In this document: positions 1-6,944 of the stretch, one piece after another
Position numbering within the stretch: the stretch's first letter is position 1
Layout: the number at the start of each line of letters is the position of its first letter
Source: Verrucomicrobiota bacterium
Lineage (GTDB): Bacteria; Verrucomicrobiota; Verrucomicrobiia; Chthoniobacterales; Terrimicrobiaceae
Assembly: GCA_026398285.1 (NCBI GenBank)
Contig: JAPLTI010000017.1
Span: 1-9,519, forward strand
Direction: 5' to 3'
DNA length: 9,519 nucleotides
Program-made: the position numbers and the translations under genes
Notes under the pieces: model-generated
The model's input: only the letters and a program-made list of their open reading frames with translations
Told to the model about the DNA's origin: nothing
Databases searched by the model: none

Positions 1-1089
1 GCCAGGCCGGAGCTTCAGAACAAGCTCTTCCCCATCATACACGAGAGGCGTGTTCAAGGAATTCTACTTGAGAAACTCCGCTACCGCTGGGCGGCGATGA
101 ATCCCCCGCCGGATGAGGAAGCCGACGACGCTCCAGCCTACCATGGTGCCGAACCTCTCGATCCCGCTCTCGCCGACCGCTTCGCATTTCTTATCGAGGT
201 GCCCGGGTGGGACACGCTCACCGATGAGGCCCGCAAGGCTGTTCTGATCGACCAGTTCCGTGGACGCCATGAATTCCCCGTCCCGGTTTCCGATCTGGTT
301 GCAAAAACCCGTCGCATTCTTGAGGTCCTTCACCAGTCACCTCCCGAAAAGCTCGCCGAATACCTGATCGCTCTGGCTCCACTCGCCGCCAAGGCGGGAC
401 ACGAACTCTCAACCCGTCGCATCACCACGCTTCTGCGCTCGATCCTGTCCATCCAAGCCGCCCGCACCGTGCTTGCGGAGTTGTCCGCACAGCCTAGGAC
501 GGGCTGTGAGGATTCCGCATGGCTGGCCTTCCGGCACGGGCTTCCCGGCATCGCGCATGGGGTGAAAACAAAGCACGCCGCGCTGCTTGCCGCACACAGG
601 CAGGCTTGGAACCTCTGCGGCCTCAACGCTGCCGACCCTTGGCGCCAGATTCTTTCTGTTCAAGACCCCATCGATCGTCTTGCACTGGCTGCCCGCCTGG
701 GATCGGCAATTGATGCCGTTGACCTGGCAGGTCTCCTCACCTCCGCCTTTGCGGCACAGCCAGACAAAGCCCGCCGGCGCGCGCTCGGTCTCGTGGCCTA
801 CCTCGCCCTGCGCGACCACCACGCACTTCCAGCGATCGCGGTGGAAACCCTCGCCACTGAAGCGCGGGATGCCTTGCAACCCGGCTCCCGAAACCTCCAG
901 ACCTATGGACCAGCCCTCAACGCCTGCCGAAAGGCGGCCTCCGTGTGCGCGGAACTCGGCGACAGCACGAGGGACAAACACTGCCGGAACCTGATCCAGA
1001 GCCTGCTTCCCGACAACCTGCGCGGCATCGAACCCTCCGAAGTCCGCAACAACTTCAACACCCTGTGGAAAAAATTCGCATTGGAATAA
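1..1089 (+). CDS. MoxR-type AAA+ ATPase, C-terminal part (5' end outside window)
   Basis: The reading frame is open from base 1, so the first 362 visible residues lack the true N-terminus; Walker A and B would lie upstream. Visible family marks are a sensor-1 segment around residues 31-37 (AAMNPPP, Asn34), the stretch EPLDPALADRF at 51-61 with the probable arginine finger Arg60, and a sensor-2 region near 137-146 (STRRITTLLR). About 200 residues of helical, Ala/Leu-rich sequence follow. MoxR ATPases are cytoplasmic remodelling chaperones that usually work with a VWA-domain partner, and such a partner is encoded two genes downstream. The gene stops at 1087-1089, 47 bases before the next start. 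The internal ATG at 97 falls inside the sensor-1 motif and cannot be the real start. Family assignment is solid; substrate is unknown. Confidence 0.88.
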   Translation, partial: ARPELQNKLFPIIHERRVQGILLEKLRYRWAAMNPPPDEEADDAPAYHGAEPLDPALADRFAFLIEVPGWDTLTDEARKAVLIDQFRGRHEFPVPVSDLVAKTRRILEVLHQSPPEKLAEYLIALAPLAAKAGHELSTRRITTLLRSILSIQAARTVLAELSAQPRTGCEDSAWLAFRHGLPGIAHGVKTKHAALLAAHRQAWNLCGLNAADPWRQILSVQDPIDRLALAARLGSAIDAVDLAGLLTSAFAAQPDKARRRALGLVAYLALRDHHALPAIAVETLATEARDALQPGSRNLQTYGPALNACRKAASVCAELGDSTRDKHCRNLIQSLLPDNLRGIEPSEVRNNFNTLWKKFALE

Positions 1090-1136
1090 ACACCGGCTTT
1101 CACGGTTTCGACCCTGCGGCAGGAGCGCTTCACAAC

Positions 1137-1520
1137 ATGAGTGTGCCCCCGCGCACCAGGTTTGAAGCCGTTGTCCGCCCGGTCACGGGCCAATTTGTCG
1201 TCTTCCGTATCGATTCACCAAATTTCAAGCTCACAAAGTCACAACTCGCCCGCCCGGTCTTTGCACTGGGATTCTCAGGATTCCCTTCCATCGAAGAGGT
1301 CGAAGCGGCCGCACTTGCGATTCCAGCTTTCCTAATCGGCATTAAACTGGATGACTCGCGAAAGGCGTCGTGCCGCCAGGCAACCACCGCAGCGGCCATC
1401 GCGGTTCTCTCGAGACGCGTTGGCGAAATCTATGTGCGCTCGAGGCAACCCGACTACTCGGCCAAACATATTTTTTCAGGCCACCAATTCGCCGTAGAGG
1501 CGTGGGGGAAAGCATCATGA
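1137..1520 (+). CDS. Uncharacterised 127-residue operon protein
   Basis: I do not recognise this protein. The start at 1137 is chosen because AGGAG (1121-1125) lies 11 bases upstream; an upstream in-frame ATG at 945 would run deep into the MoxR gene. The N-terminal half (roughly residues 8-50) alternates hydrophobic and polar residues as expected for beta strands, for example FEAVVRPVTGQFVVFRI; the middle is Ala-rich and probably helical (about 57-95). No signal peptide or membrane segment is evident. Its stop TGA (1518-1520) overlaps the next ATG as ATGA, so it is translationally coupled to the metallopeptidase/VWA gene. Position between a MoxR ATPase and its VWA partner suggests an adaptor or regulatory subunit; this is inference from context only. 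Confidence 0.72.
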   Translation: MSVPPRTRFEAVVRPVTGQFVVFRIDSPNFKLTKSQLARPVFALGFSGFPSIEEVEAAALAIPAFLIGIKLDDSRKASCRQATTAAAIAVLSRRVGEIYVRSRQPDYSAKHIFSGHQFAVEAWGKAS

Positions 1521-2872
1521 ATCCGAATCAAATCCGAACCCGCATTTATAATGTCGTTCCCGCTGCCACTTGGCAGATGGAGGAACTCCTCTCGCTACTC
1601 GATATCGTGGTGGATGAATCGATACCCTCGGCTTGCGTCGACTGTTCCGTCCGCCCGCGCCTGCGCTTAAATCCAAGCTTCATCGCCGACTATTGCCGCA
1701 CCGACGAGCACCTCCTCATGCTCGTGTTGCACGAACTCCACCATGTCGTGCTCGGCCATACCCGCTTGTTCCAGCGCCCGACCCGCGCCCACAACATCGC
1801 GTTCGACGCAGTCATCAATGCGATTCTCTGCCAGCAATTCCGCGAGGAGCGCTACTGGTCTTTCTTCACGGGAGTCAACAGCGCCAAGGATTTTCCGGCC
1901 CGCCTGCTGCGACCGCCTGTGGGCTGGCCGGACCGTTTGCGCATTCCAGCCGACGCCTCCGAAAAAGAAAAGCGCATCATCCAGCTTCTCTATGGGAATT
2001 CCACAGTAGGCGCCACCTACCTCGAGGTTTTTGAACTCCTCGTCGAATCGCTCAAAGGCGATGCTGCAAACAATTGCGTCCTCATCGGCAACCACGCAGA
2101 TGACTCGGACCTTGCAGAAAGCGATCCCTTCTTCGGAAAGGCAATCCGCGATATTGTGAGCAAGTGGCCGCGCCCGGACCGCATTCTCTCGGGGCGTGAC
2201 CAAGGATCTCCCTCCGAGGGCTACCAACTCGAATCCGCATCCACGCCGTCCGACCCGCTCCGCAGGGCATTTGAAAAAATACTGCGCCAGGCAGGCATTC
2301 ATACCTTGGGCGGGAGCTCTACACTCCGTCCTGCATTGGTGCAAACCATACGGGCCATCGAAACGGTCGTTCCCCAAGCCCGAGACCGGAGGATTCCCTC
2401 TTGGAAAGCCCTCCACGGGGAATGGCCGGTCATTTACAGGGGCGTCTTGGAGGAAAAGCGGATTCAGAGGGCTCCTCTTCCCGTCGCCCATGTCTACCTC
2501 GATATCAGCGGCTCGATGACCAGCCACCTTCCGAAACTCACTGCCGCCCTGCGTCGGCCTCATAAACTCGGCCTCCTCCGCCTCTTCGTGTTCTCGACTG
2601 TCGTCGGCGAGGTCGATCCACGCAATCTCACCTGCAAATTGCCGAACACCTTCGGCACCGACATCAACTGCGTTCTGGAGCATCTCGACGGCATCACCGC
2701 CTCGAAACGCCCGCGACGCGCTGTGGTGGTCACCGACGGATGGGTCGGCACACCCGCCCCGGCTTATGTCGAGCGCCTCGCCGCCGTCCGGTTCTTTGCC
2801 GCCATCGCAGGCGACGACCGCTGCGATGACCTGAAAACCCTAAACATTAGAATAACCAAACTCCCAATATGA
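1517..2872 (+). CDS. Putative metallopeptidase plus VWA-like domain protein (DUF2201 type)
   Basis: The 451-residue product has two domains. The N-terminal one carries a zinc-binding HExxH motif (HELHH, His72-Glu73-His76), followed by His92, Asp97 and Asn101 in a segment (HNIAFDAVIN) typical of the family. The C-terminal one is VWA-like with a MIDAS motif DISGS (Asp329, Ser331, Ser333), Thr381 and Asp407 (VVTDGW). Residues about 205-315 form a linker. The family is known to occur next to MoxR ATPases, which supports a joint chaperone/remodelling machine with metal-dependent client binding and possible proteolysis. The start at 1517 follows GGGGGAA (1504-1510) with 6-base spacing and overlaps the preceding stop (ATGA); the open frame extends further upstream, inside the previous gene. 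Its own stop overlaps the next ATG at 2869. All metal-ligand residues look intact; peptidase activity is not proven for this family. Confidence 0.87.
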   Translation: MNPNQIRTRIYNVVPAATWQMEELLSLLDIVVDESIPSACVDCSVRPRLRLNPSFIADYCRTDEHLLMLVLHELHHVVLGHTRLFQRPTRAHNIAFDAVINAILCQQFREERYWSFFTGVNSAKDFPARLLRPPVGWPDRLRIPADASEKEKRIIQLLYGNSTVGATYLEVFELLVESLKGDAANNCVLIGNHADDSDLAESDPFFGKAIRDIVSKWPRPDRILSGRDQGSPSEGYQLESASTPSDPLRRAFEKILRQAGIHTLGGSSTLRPALVQTIRAIETVVPQARDRRIPSWKALHGEWPVIYRGVLEEKRIQRAPLPVAHVYLDISGSMTSHLPKLTAALRRPHKLGLLRLFVFSTVVGEVDPRNLTCKLPNTFGTDINCVLEHLDGITASKRPRRAVVVTDGWVGTPAPAYVERLAAVRFFAAIAGDDRCDDLKTLNIRITKLPI

Positions 2873-4026
2873 AATCACACGACCACGCCGAATATGTCTC
2901 CCCCGGACACCCAGACAGACTCGCCGACGCCATCGCCAATGGCATCGTCGACCAGGCCCAGTGGCCTTTGCCAACGCCGAAGCAACCCGCACGCTCCCTC
3001 GTTGGCATTGAAGTCGCCGTCCATGAAAACACGGTTTTCATCGACGGCCGCATCGCCCAGGAACGCTGGGAAAATGCCGAATACGAGGAGTTCCCCCACT
3101 TCCCAAGCATCGTTCGCGATGCCTACAAGGAGGCGGGCTATAACGAAGAGTGGGGACCGGATCCCAACAAACTCGAGATCATCCAACGCGTCTGCCTCGA
3201 ATTCCTCTCGGGAGAGGAAGCCTCAATCCGCCCCTACTCGGATGACCAGAATATCGTCATCGGATACGCCACCGCGCGCTCTGAAACCAACTACCTCCCG
3301 CCCGCACACTGGCTCGCCCACCACATCGGCAACCGCGTGTTGGAATTCCGCAAAGCCTCCCCCCAGCGCTTCGGCCCCGACTTCAAGGTGCTCGTCGACA
3401 TCACCGACGACGGCGGCGTGATTGCCTGGCGCAAGCTCGTGCTCAGCATCCAGCACGCTCAAGGAATCGACATGGAGGATCAGCACCGCACATTTTTACC
3501 ATTCCTTGCGGAAGCGCTCTCGGATGTCGAAAAGAGCGGACTGGCTGGGGCGGGGTCGTCCTTTTCACCAAGCCATCTTCATCTCAACGGCGGCGGCGAC
3601 TTCGTGGTGGGCGGCCAGCGCGGCGACAACGGCCTCTCGGGAAAAAAACTCGTCGTCGACCACTACGGCCCATCCATCCCCATCGGAGGCGGCGCGCTTT
3701 CGGGAAAGGATGTCTGGAAAGTCGACAGGTGCGGCCCCCTCCGCGCCCGCCAACTCGCCAAGCGTCTAGTTGCCACAGGCCACCACGAGGCGAAAGTCCA
3801 CCTCGGCTGGGCCCCCGGCGAGGACATTCCCTCCCTCCGCGATGCCTTCGTGCGCAACGACTCCGGTTCCCACTGGCTTGAAGTCCCCGCCTCAAGACTC
3901 CCACGCCCCGATTGGTTCTCCATCCAATCCATCGTCCACGACTTGGAACTCACCTCCATCTCATGGAAAAAAATCCCCGTCGCAGGAACATTCGTCGACC
4001 CCAAACTCCCTTGGGAACGCATCTGA
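2869..4026 (+). CDS. Divergent S-adenosylmethionine synthetase (MetK) paralogue
   Basis: This 385-residue protein matches methionine adenosyltransferase over its whole length (E. coli MetK is about 384). Landmarks: SPGHPDR (His14, Asp16), Glu48, DDQNIVIGYA (Asp126), PDFK (Asp171, Lys173), VLSIQHA (191-197), GGQRGDNGLSGKK (Asp253, Lys259-Lys260), GGGALSGKDVWKVDR (Lys280, Lys284, Asp286), and a C-terminal PWER like the PWEK of MetK. MetK makes SAM from ATP and methionine. The protein is clearly divergent: the usual GHPDK Lys is Arg17, GDQ is DDQ, the first basic residue of GRK is Lys, and the Glu of the GGEI motif, a methionine contact, appears as Arg61. I therefore do not assign the symbol metK. 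There is no Shine-Dalgarno sequence; ATG overlaps the previous TGA, so it depends on coupling. Linkage to MoxR and VWA genes suggests a specialised role, perhaps with an altered substrate. Confidence 0.86.
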   Translation: MKSHDHAEYVSPGHPDRLADAIANGIVDQAQWPLPTPKQPARSLVGIEVAVHENTVFIDGRIAQERWENAEYEEFPHFPSIVRDAYKEAGYNEEWGPDPNKLEIIQRVCLEFLSGEEASIRPYSDDQNIVIGYATARSETNYLPPAHWLAHHIGNRVLEFRKASPQRFGPDFKVLVDITDDGGVIAWRKLVLSIQHAQGIDMEDQHRTFLPFLAEALSDVEKSGLAGAGSSFSPSHLHLNGGGDFVVGGQRGDNGLSGKKLVVDHYGPSIPIGGGALSGKDVWKVDRCGPLRARQLAKRLVATGHHEAKVHLGWAPGEDIPSLRDAFVRNDSGSHWLEVPASRLPRPDWFSIQSIVHDLELTSISWKKIPVAGTFVDPKLPWERI

Positions 4027-4071
4027 TCCGTTTGCTGTTTTCCCATACACGCACTCTGGATTTCGAGAAAC

Positions 4072-4105
4072 GACATATGGACTTATTGCCATAAGTCCAT
4101 ATGTC
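4072..4105. repeat. Perfect palindromic repeat, copy 1 of 4
   Basis: Two perfect 14-base inverted arms (4072-4085 and 4092-4105) flank a 6-base spacer TTGCCA. The left part contains the core ATGGACTTATTGCCAT shared by all four copies. It lies 45 bases after the MetK-like stop and about 110 bases before the LRV-protein start. There is no T-run, so it is not a typical intrinsic terminator. It could be a regulator operator or a REP-like element. Confidence 0.9.
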
Positions 4106-4131
4106 CCGAAGCTGGCGCGCGTCTTCGCCAT

Positions 4132-4160
4132 TTGACCTGCTGATTCCCTGGCCATTAAAA
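4132..4160 (+). promoter_or_regulatory. Possible sigma-70-like promoter for the LRV protein gene
   Basis: TTGACC (4132-4137, five of six bases of the -35 consensus) is followed after 17 bases by TTAAAA (4155-4160), a poor -10 match. It is the best candidate in the 188-base gap before the LRV-protein gene, which otherwise holds only the palindromic repeat. Weak evidence. Confidence 0.25.
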
Positions 4161-4214
4161 AAAATGTCGCATGTGGCAGTTCCCGCGACTGGCGCGGGTT
4201 ATCATATCGTGAGA

Positions 4215-6053
4215 ATGACCATGAAAAGTCTTGCCGATTTCATAGCTGTTGCCGCCGATCCCTGCACATCTGTTGAGCAACTTGTCTCCCTCGCGGATGC
4301 CCCGCAGGAGGAGATCCACCGCGCTTTGGCACGGAATCCCAACACCCCTGTCGATTTGCTGCAGCATTTCTGGGAGACCCACCCCGACTGCCTTTTGGAA
4401 AATCCCGTTCTCACGCTCTGGGAGTTCACGAAGCCGGGATCCGCTGTGGAATTTATCGGCGGGAAGGTGCTCCTCTTGCTCTACAACCATCTTCGCCGGA
4501 AGGGCGAGCCCCTGCCATCCGACATCTTCAGGCCCGCCACCATTGAGGATATGGTTCGTGAAGCGGTTGCGGGCCACAACCCCGATGTCTTTGAATTCCT
4601 GCCCCTGGAGGAGTCCACCTCGCTGCGCCGCTTGCTCATCGAAAACCCAGCACAGCGCAGGCTCTTCCGTTTTTTTGAAAACAAGGCCCCGGATGAGGTC
4701 TGGCTGCGCTTCGCAACAGATCCCGATCCAGAAATTCGCCTCGGATTTGCGAATCTTATTCGCTCCGCGCCATTCGATGCCCGGCCCCAGCGTTCGATTG
4801 TCGCGGAAGCAACGCGCCTCCTCATGCAGGATGGCAGGCTCGAAGTCCTCCAGCACCTTGCCAACTGCCGTTTTCTCCCCGGCGAATTGGTCGAGAAGCT
4901 GACCTTCTCGGAGGATGTGGAAACCCGTGTGGCATTGGCCAGATGCTTCTTCGCGCCGAAATCCGCACTGGAGCGCTTGGCGGGCGATACCGAGGAGGTG
5001 GTGCGTATTTCCCTGGCCCGCCATTGCGAGGAGAAGTCTACCCAACGCCTCCTGATTCGGGATTCCTCCGCAACGGTCCGCAAGCGTCTGGCGGAAAGCT
5101 CCCACCTCTGTGCAAGCCTGATTGAAGAGTTCGATCTGCGCGACGATCCTGCGGTAGTCAAAACCCTTTTCTTGCGGGCGGATGACAAATTCCGCGCGCG
5201 GATTCTGCGAGAGGCGCCGCCCGAGGTTCAGCATGCCGTGTTAGAGCTGGAGAAAAGACTCAAGCCCGGCTTTTACCGTGCCAACAAGGCCGCCATCTTG
5301 CCGGATATCCTCGCCCGACTGGGCCGGGTCAAGGGAATCCATCCCGATATCATAGACGACCTCGCTCGCGATGGGCGGCCCGAGATTCGTCTCGGCGTGG
5401 CGCAGCGCATGGCGACCCAGCAACACTGGAGGCCCACCAAGCGAAACATCGCTCTGGTCAACAACCTTGCCAAGGACTCGAGTTCACGCATCAGGCATGA
5501 GATTTGCACCGATTGCAGATTGGATGCCGACTCGACCGCCGCGCTTTTCGGTGACCCCGACCCTGTTCTGAGAAAGAAAACCCTGTGCGCCGTTTTGAAT
5601 TTTTTAATCGCCGAGAGGGAAGGTCGCCGCTTCGAGAGCTATGCAAATTGCTATCGGGAAAAAGCGGCGCTGATTGTGAAATTGGCGCGCGATCCCGACC
5701 ATGCCGTGCGCTTTGCCATCGCATCCTGCAAGGAGGCTCCGCCCGCCGCCATGGAGATTCTCTTCGAGGATGCCGAAGCCTTTATCAGGAACGCCGCCAT
5801 GACCCATGAACGCTGCCCCTACGGCGTCATGCTCGATCTGGTGGAAACAAAAAAATCCCACATGGATTGCACGACACTCTTCCACGGCGAAACCACTCCA
5901 TCGGCCAGCGCGCTTCGGTTGCTTGCCACTTCCCAAAATCCCTTCCTTCGCAAACTCGTGGCCCATTGCAAACGAACCCCCATGAAGGAACTTCGCAAGC
6001 TCGCCAGCGATCCACATCCCGCAGTTAGGGAAACCGCTCTGTCACGCCTGTAA
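4215..6053 (+). CDS. HEAT/LRV-type helical repeat protein
   Basis: The 612-residue product is built of repeating helical units of about 20-25 residues with the pattern of variant leucine-rich repeats (LRV), such as ALARNPNTPVDLL, DPEIRLGFANLI, ETRVALARCF, RPEIRLGVAQRM, DPDHAVRFAIASC and DPHPAVRETALSRL. Units carry Asp-Pro plus Val-Arg at the helix turn, and Cys residues are scattered along the chain. No catalytic domain, signal peptide or membrane segment is visible, so it is likely a cytoplasmic protein-binding scaffold. The frame opens upstream, but an ATG at 4101 lies inside the palindromic repeat; 4215 (MTMKS) or 4221 is more likely, the latter with GTGAGA at 4209-4214. It may be functionally linked to the upstream MoxR-VWA-MetK operon, but the gap and repeat argue for a separate transcript. 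Specific function unknown. Confidence 0.8.
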   Translation: MTMKSLADFIAVAADPCTSVEQLVSLADAPQEEIHRALARNPNTPVDLLQHFWETHPDCLLENPVLTLWEFTKPGSAVEFIGGKVLLLLYNHLRRKGEPLPSDIFRPATIEDMVREAVAGHNPDVFEFLPLEESTSLRRLLIENPAQRRLFRFFENKAPDEVWLRFATDPDPEIRLGFANLIRSAPFDARPQRSIVAEATRLLMQDGRLEVLQHLANCRFLPGELVEKLTFSEDVETRVALARCFFAPKSALERLAGDTEEVVRISLARHCEEKSTQRLLIRDSSATVRKRLAESSHLCASLIEEFDLRDDPAVVKTLFLRADDKFRARILREAPPEVQHAVLELEKRLKPGFYRANKAAILPDILARLGRVKGIHPDIIDDLARDGRPEIRLGVAQRMATQQHWRPTKRNIALVNNLAKDSSSRIRHEICTDCRLDADSTAALFGDPDPVLRKKTLCAVLNFLIAEREGRRFESYANCYREKAALIVKLARDPDHAVRFAIASCKEAPPAAMEILFEDAEAFIRNAAMTHERCPYGVMLDLVETKKSHMDCTTLFHGETTPSASALRLLATSQNPFLRKLVAHCKRTPMKELRKLASDPHPAVRETALSRL

Positions 6054-6078
6054 AATTGCGGAGAGGTTCATTGATAAA

Positions 6079-6831
6079 TCATCCCCCGAGGTTTCTCGGG
6101 TCGATTCCTTGAAGGAGAAAGGTCAATAAAAGTCCATGACCCCAGGAGTGATCCAAGTCACGGATCGTGTCACCCGGAGTCATCGCCAGTTCCAAATAGT
6201 CGTATCCATCGAAGTCGAAGATCGCGAGGTCACCCGATTGGTGGAGTGTTTTGAGTTGTTGGTAGGAATGGGTCTGAACAACCTCCCGACAATAGAGGTT
6301 CGCATAGATCTCCCGTCTTGCCTCGACCGGGTTGAGAAGTTTCCCGTTCCAGTAGAAGGAGGAAACGGGACTCCCTTTCGGGAATCCCCTCCTCACGAAT
6401 TTCTTGTTTTTCTCAAAATCGGGGTGGTTCCAGTGGAATTCCGCTTTGTTCCAAGCCTCGTCCCTCCAACGGAACCAGTCAGAGTTCGGTCGTCCATGTG
6501 AATCGGTGAAATTCAGGGGAACGAGTCTTCCTCCCTCGTTCCGGTGGGAGTAGATTTTACTATATTGCCAAGCCACCTCGACACTTGTCGCCACGAGTGT
6601 GGACCCGTTTTCCTCGTAGGTATCCACCGTCCCGATCCGTATCGGACTGAGATTCCTCGACCAGGATTCCGTTGATTTTGTAGTCACATTCACCGTTCTC
6701 GGAAACTGTCCCGTCTTCTGGAACCGTTCGGATTTCCAACTGGAAATATCAGTCCAGTAAGATTTTCCCTTTCGAGGATGACGGAGGTTTTTTCCATAGA
6801 TTCGAACTTCGGATGAGGTGTTGGTGGTCAT
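6079..6831 (-). CDS. NADAR/YbiA-like uncharacterised protein with complete avoidance of optional GpC
   Basis: The 250-residue protein resembles uncharacterised phage/bacterial proteins with a NADAR-like pattern: SRNLSPIRIG (about 58-67), an SVEVAWQYSKIY block (about 82-93), a W-x-W-R segment, an AREIY/LY helix region near 165-180, an IFDFDGYDY strand and WGHGLLLTFLLQG near the C-terminus. NADAR proteins are N-glycosidases acting on ADP-ribosylated or riboflavin-pathway substrates; whether this protein has that chemistry is inference. The gene is compositionally extreme: only nine GpC steps occur in 753 bases, eight in its eight Ala codons and one at a Trp-Gln junction, so every one is forced by the protein. 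Codons AGC, GGC, CGC and TGC are never used. It diverges from the gene at 6945 across 113 bases. A GGTGA nine bases before ATG could serve as ribosome site. Confidence 0.78.
   Translation of the reverse strand: MTTNTSSEVRIYGKNLRHPRKGKSYWTDISSWKSERFQKTGQFPRTVNVTTKSTESWSRNLSPIRIGTVDTYEENGSTLVATSVEVAWQYSKIYSHRNEGGRLVPLNFTDSHGRPNSDWFRWRDEAWNKAEFHWNHPDFEKNKKFVRRGFPKGSPVSSFYWNGKLLNPVEARREIYANLYCREVVQTHSYQQLKTLHQSGDLAIFDFDGYDYLELAMTPGDTIRDLDHSWGHGLLLTFLLQGIDPRNLGG
6085..6100. other. Short perfect hairpin at gene end
   Basis: CCCGAG (6085-6090), a GTTT loop and CTCGGG (6095-6100) form a perfect 6-bp stem inside the last codons of the leftward gene, near its convergent border with the LRV-protein gene. 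Neither strand has a following T-run, so a terminator role is uncertain. Confidence 0.35.
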
Positions 6832-6944
6832 GCGAGCATTTCACCGCATCCCCTGATGCAAAGGCTGCCACATGGCCTTTGGATTTTCGCATTTTGCGGG
6901 GTGAGGCGAATCCTGCGACCCCGACCCAGGCAAGATAACTGCCT
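6832..6944. promoter_or_regulatory. Divergent intergenic region with nested inverted repeat
   Basis: This 113-base gap separates two divergently transcribed genes and must hold both promoters. It contains an inverted repeat AAAGGC (6860-6865) / GCCTTT (6875-6880) with a smaller one nested inside (GCCA-CA-TGGC, 6867-6876), and CGCA-TTT-TGCG (6888-6898). GATAAC (6934-6939), five bases before the rightward ATG, could be a -10 of a leaderless transcript. In contrast to the flanking coding regions it carries 13 GpC steps. Confidence 0.5.

Noticed and set aside
945..1136. Extension of the 127-residue protein to an upstream ATG
   Set aside because: The extra 64 residues overlap the MoxR gene, are of low complexity, and the start at 1137 has a ribosome site.
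1667..2683. Long minus-strand open frame of 338 codons opposite the metallopeptidase/VWA gene
   Set aside because: It lies wholly antisense to a gene with clear HExxH and MIDAS motifs, and its product shows no family pattern. Such frames are common opposite G+C-rich genes.
4072..4105. Palindromic repeat as an intrinsic terminator of the operon
   Set aside because: No T-run follows on either strand, and the same element occurs upstream of a start codon elsewhere in the window.
4155..5234. Minus-strand open frame of 359 codons opposite the LRV-type gene
   Set aside because: The plus strand shows regular helical repeats; the antisense product has no repeat or domain pattern and its start has no ribosome site.
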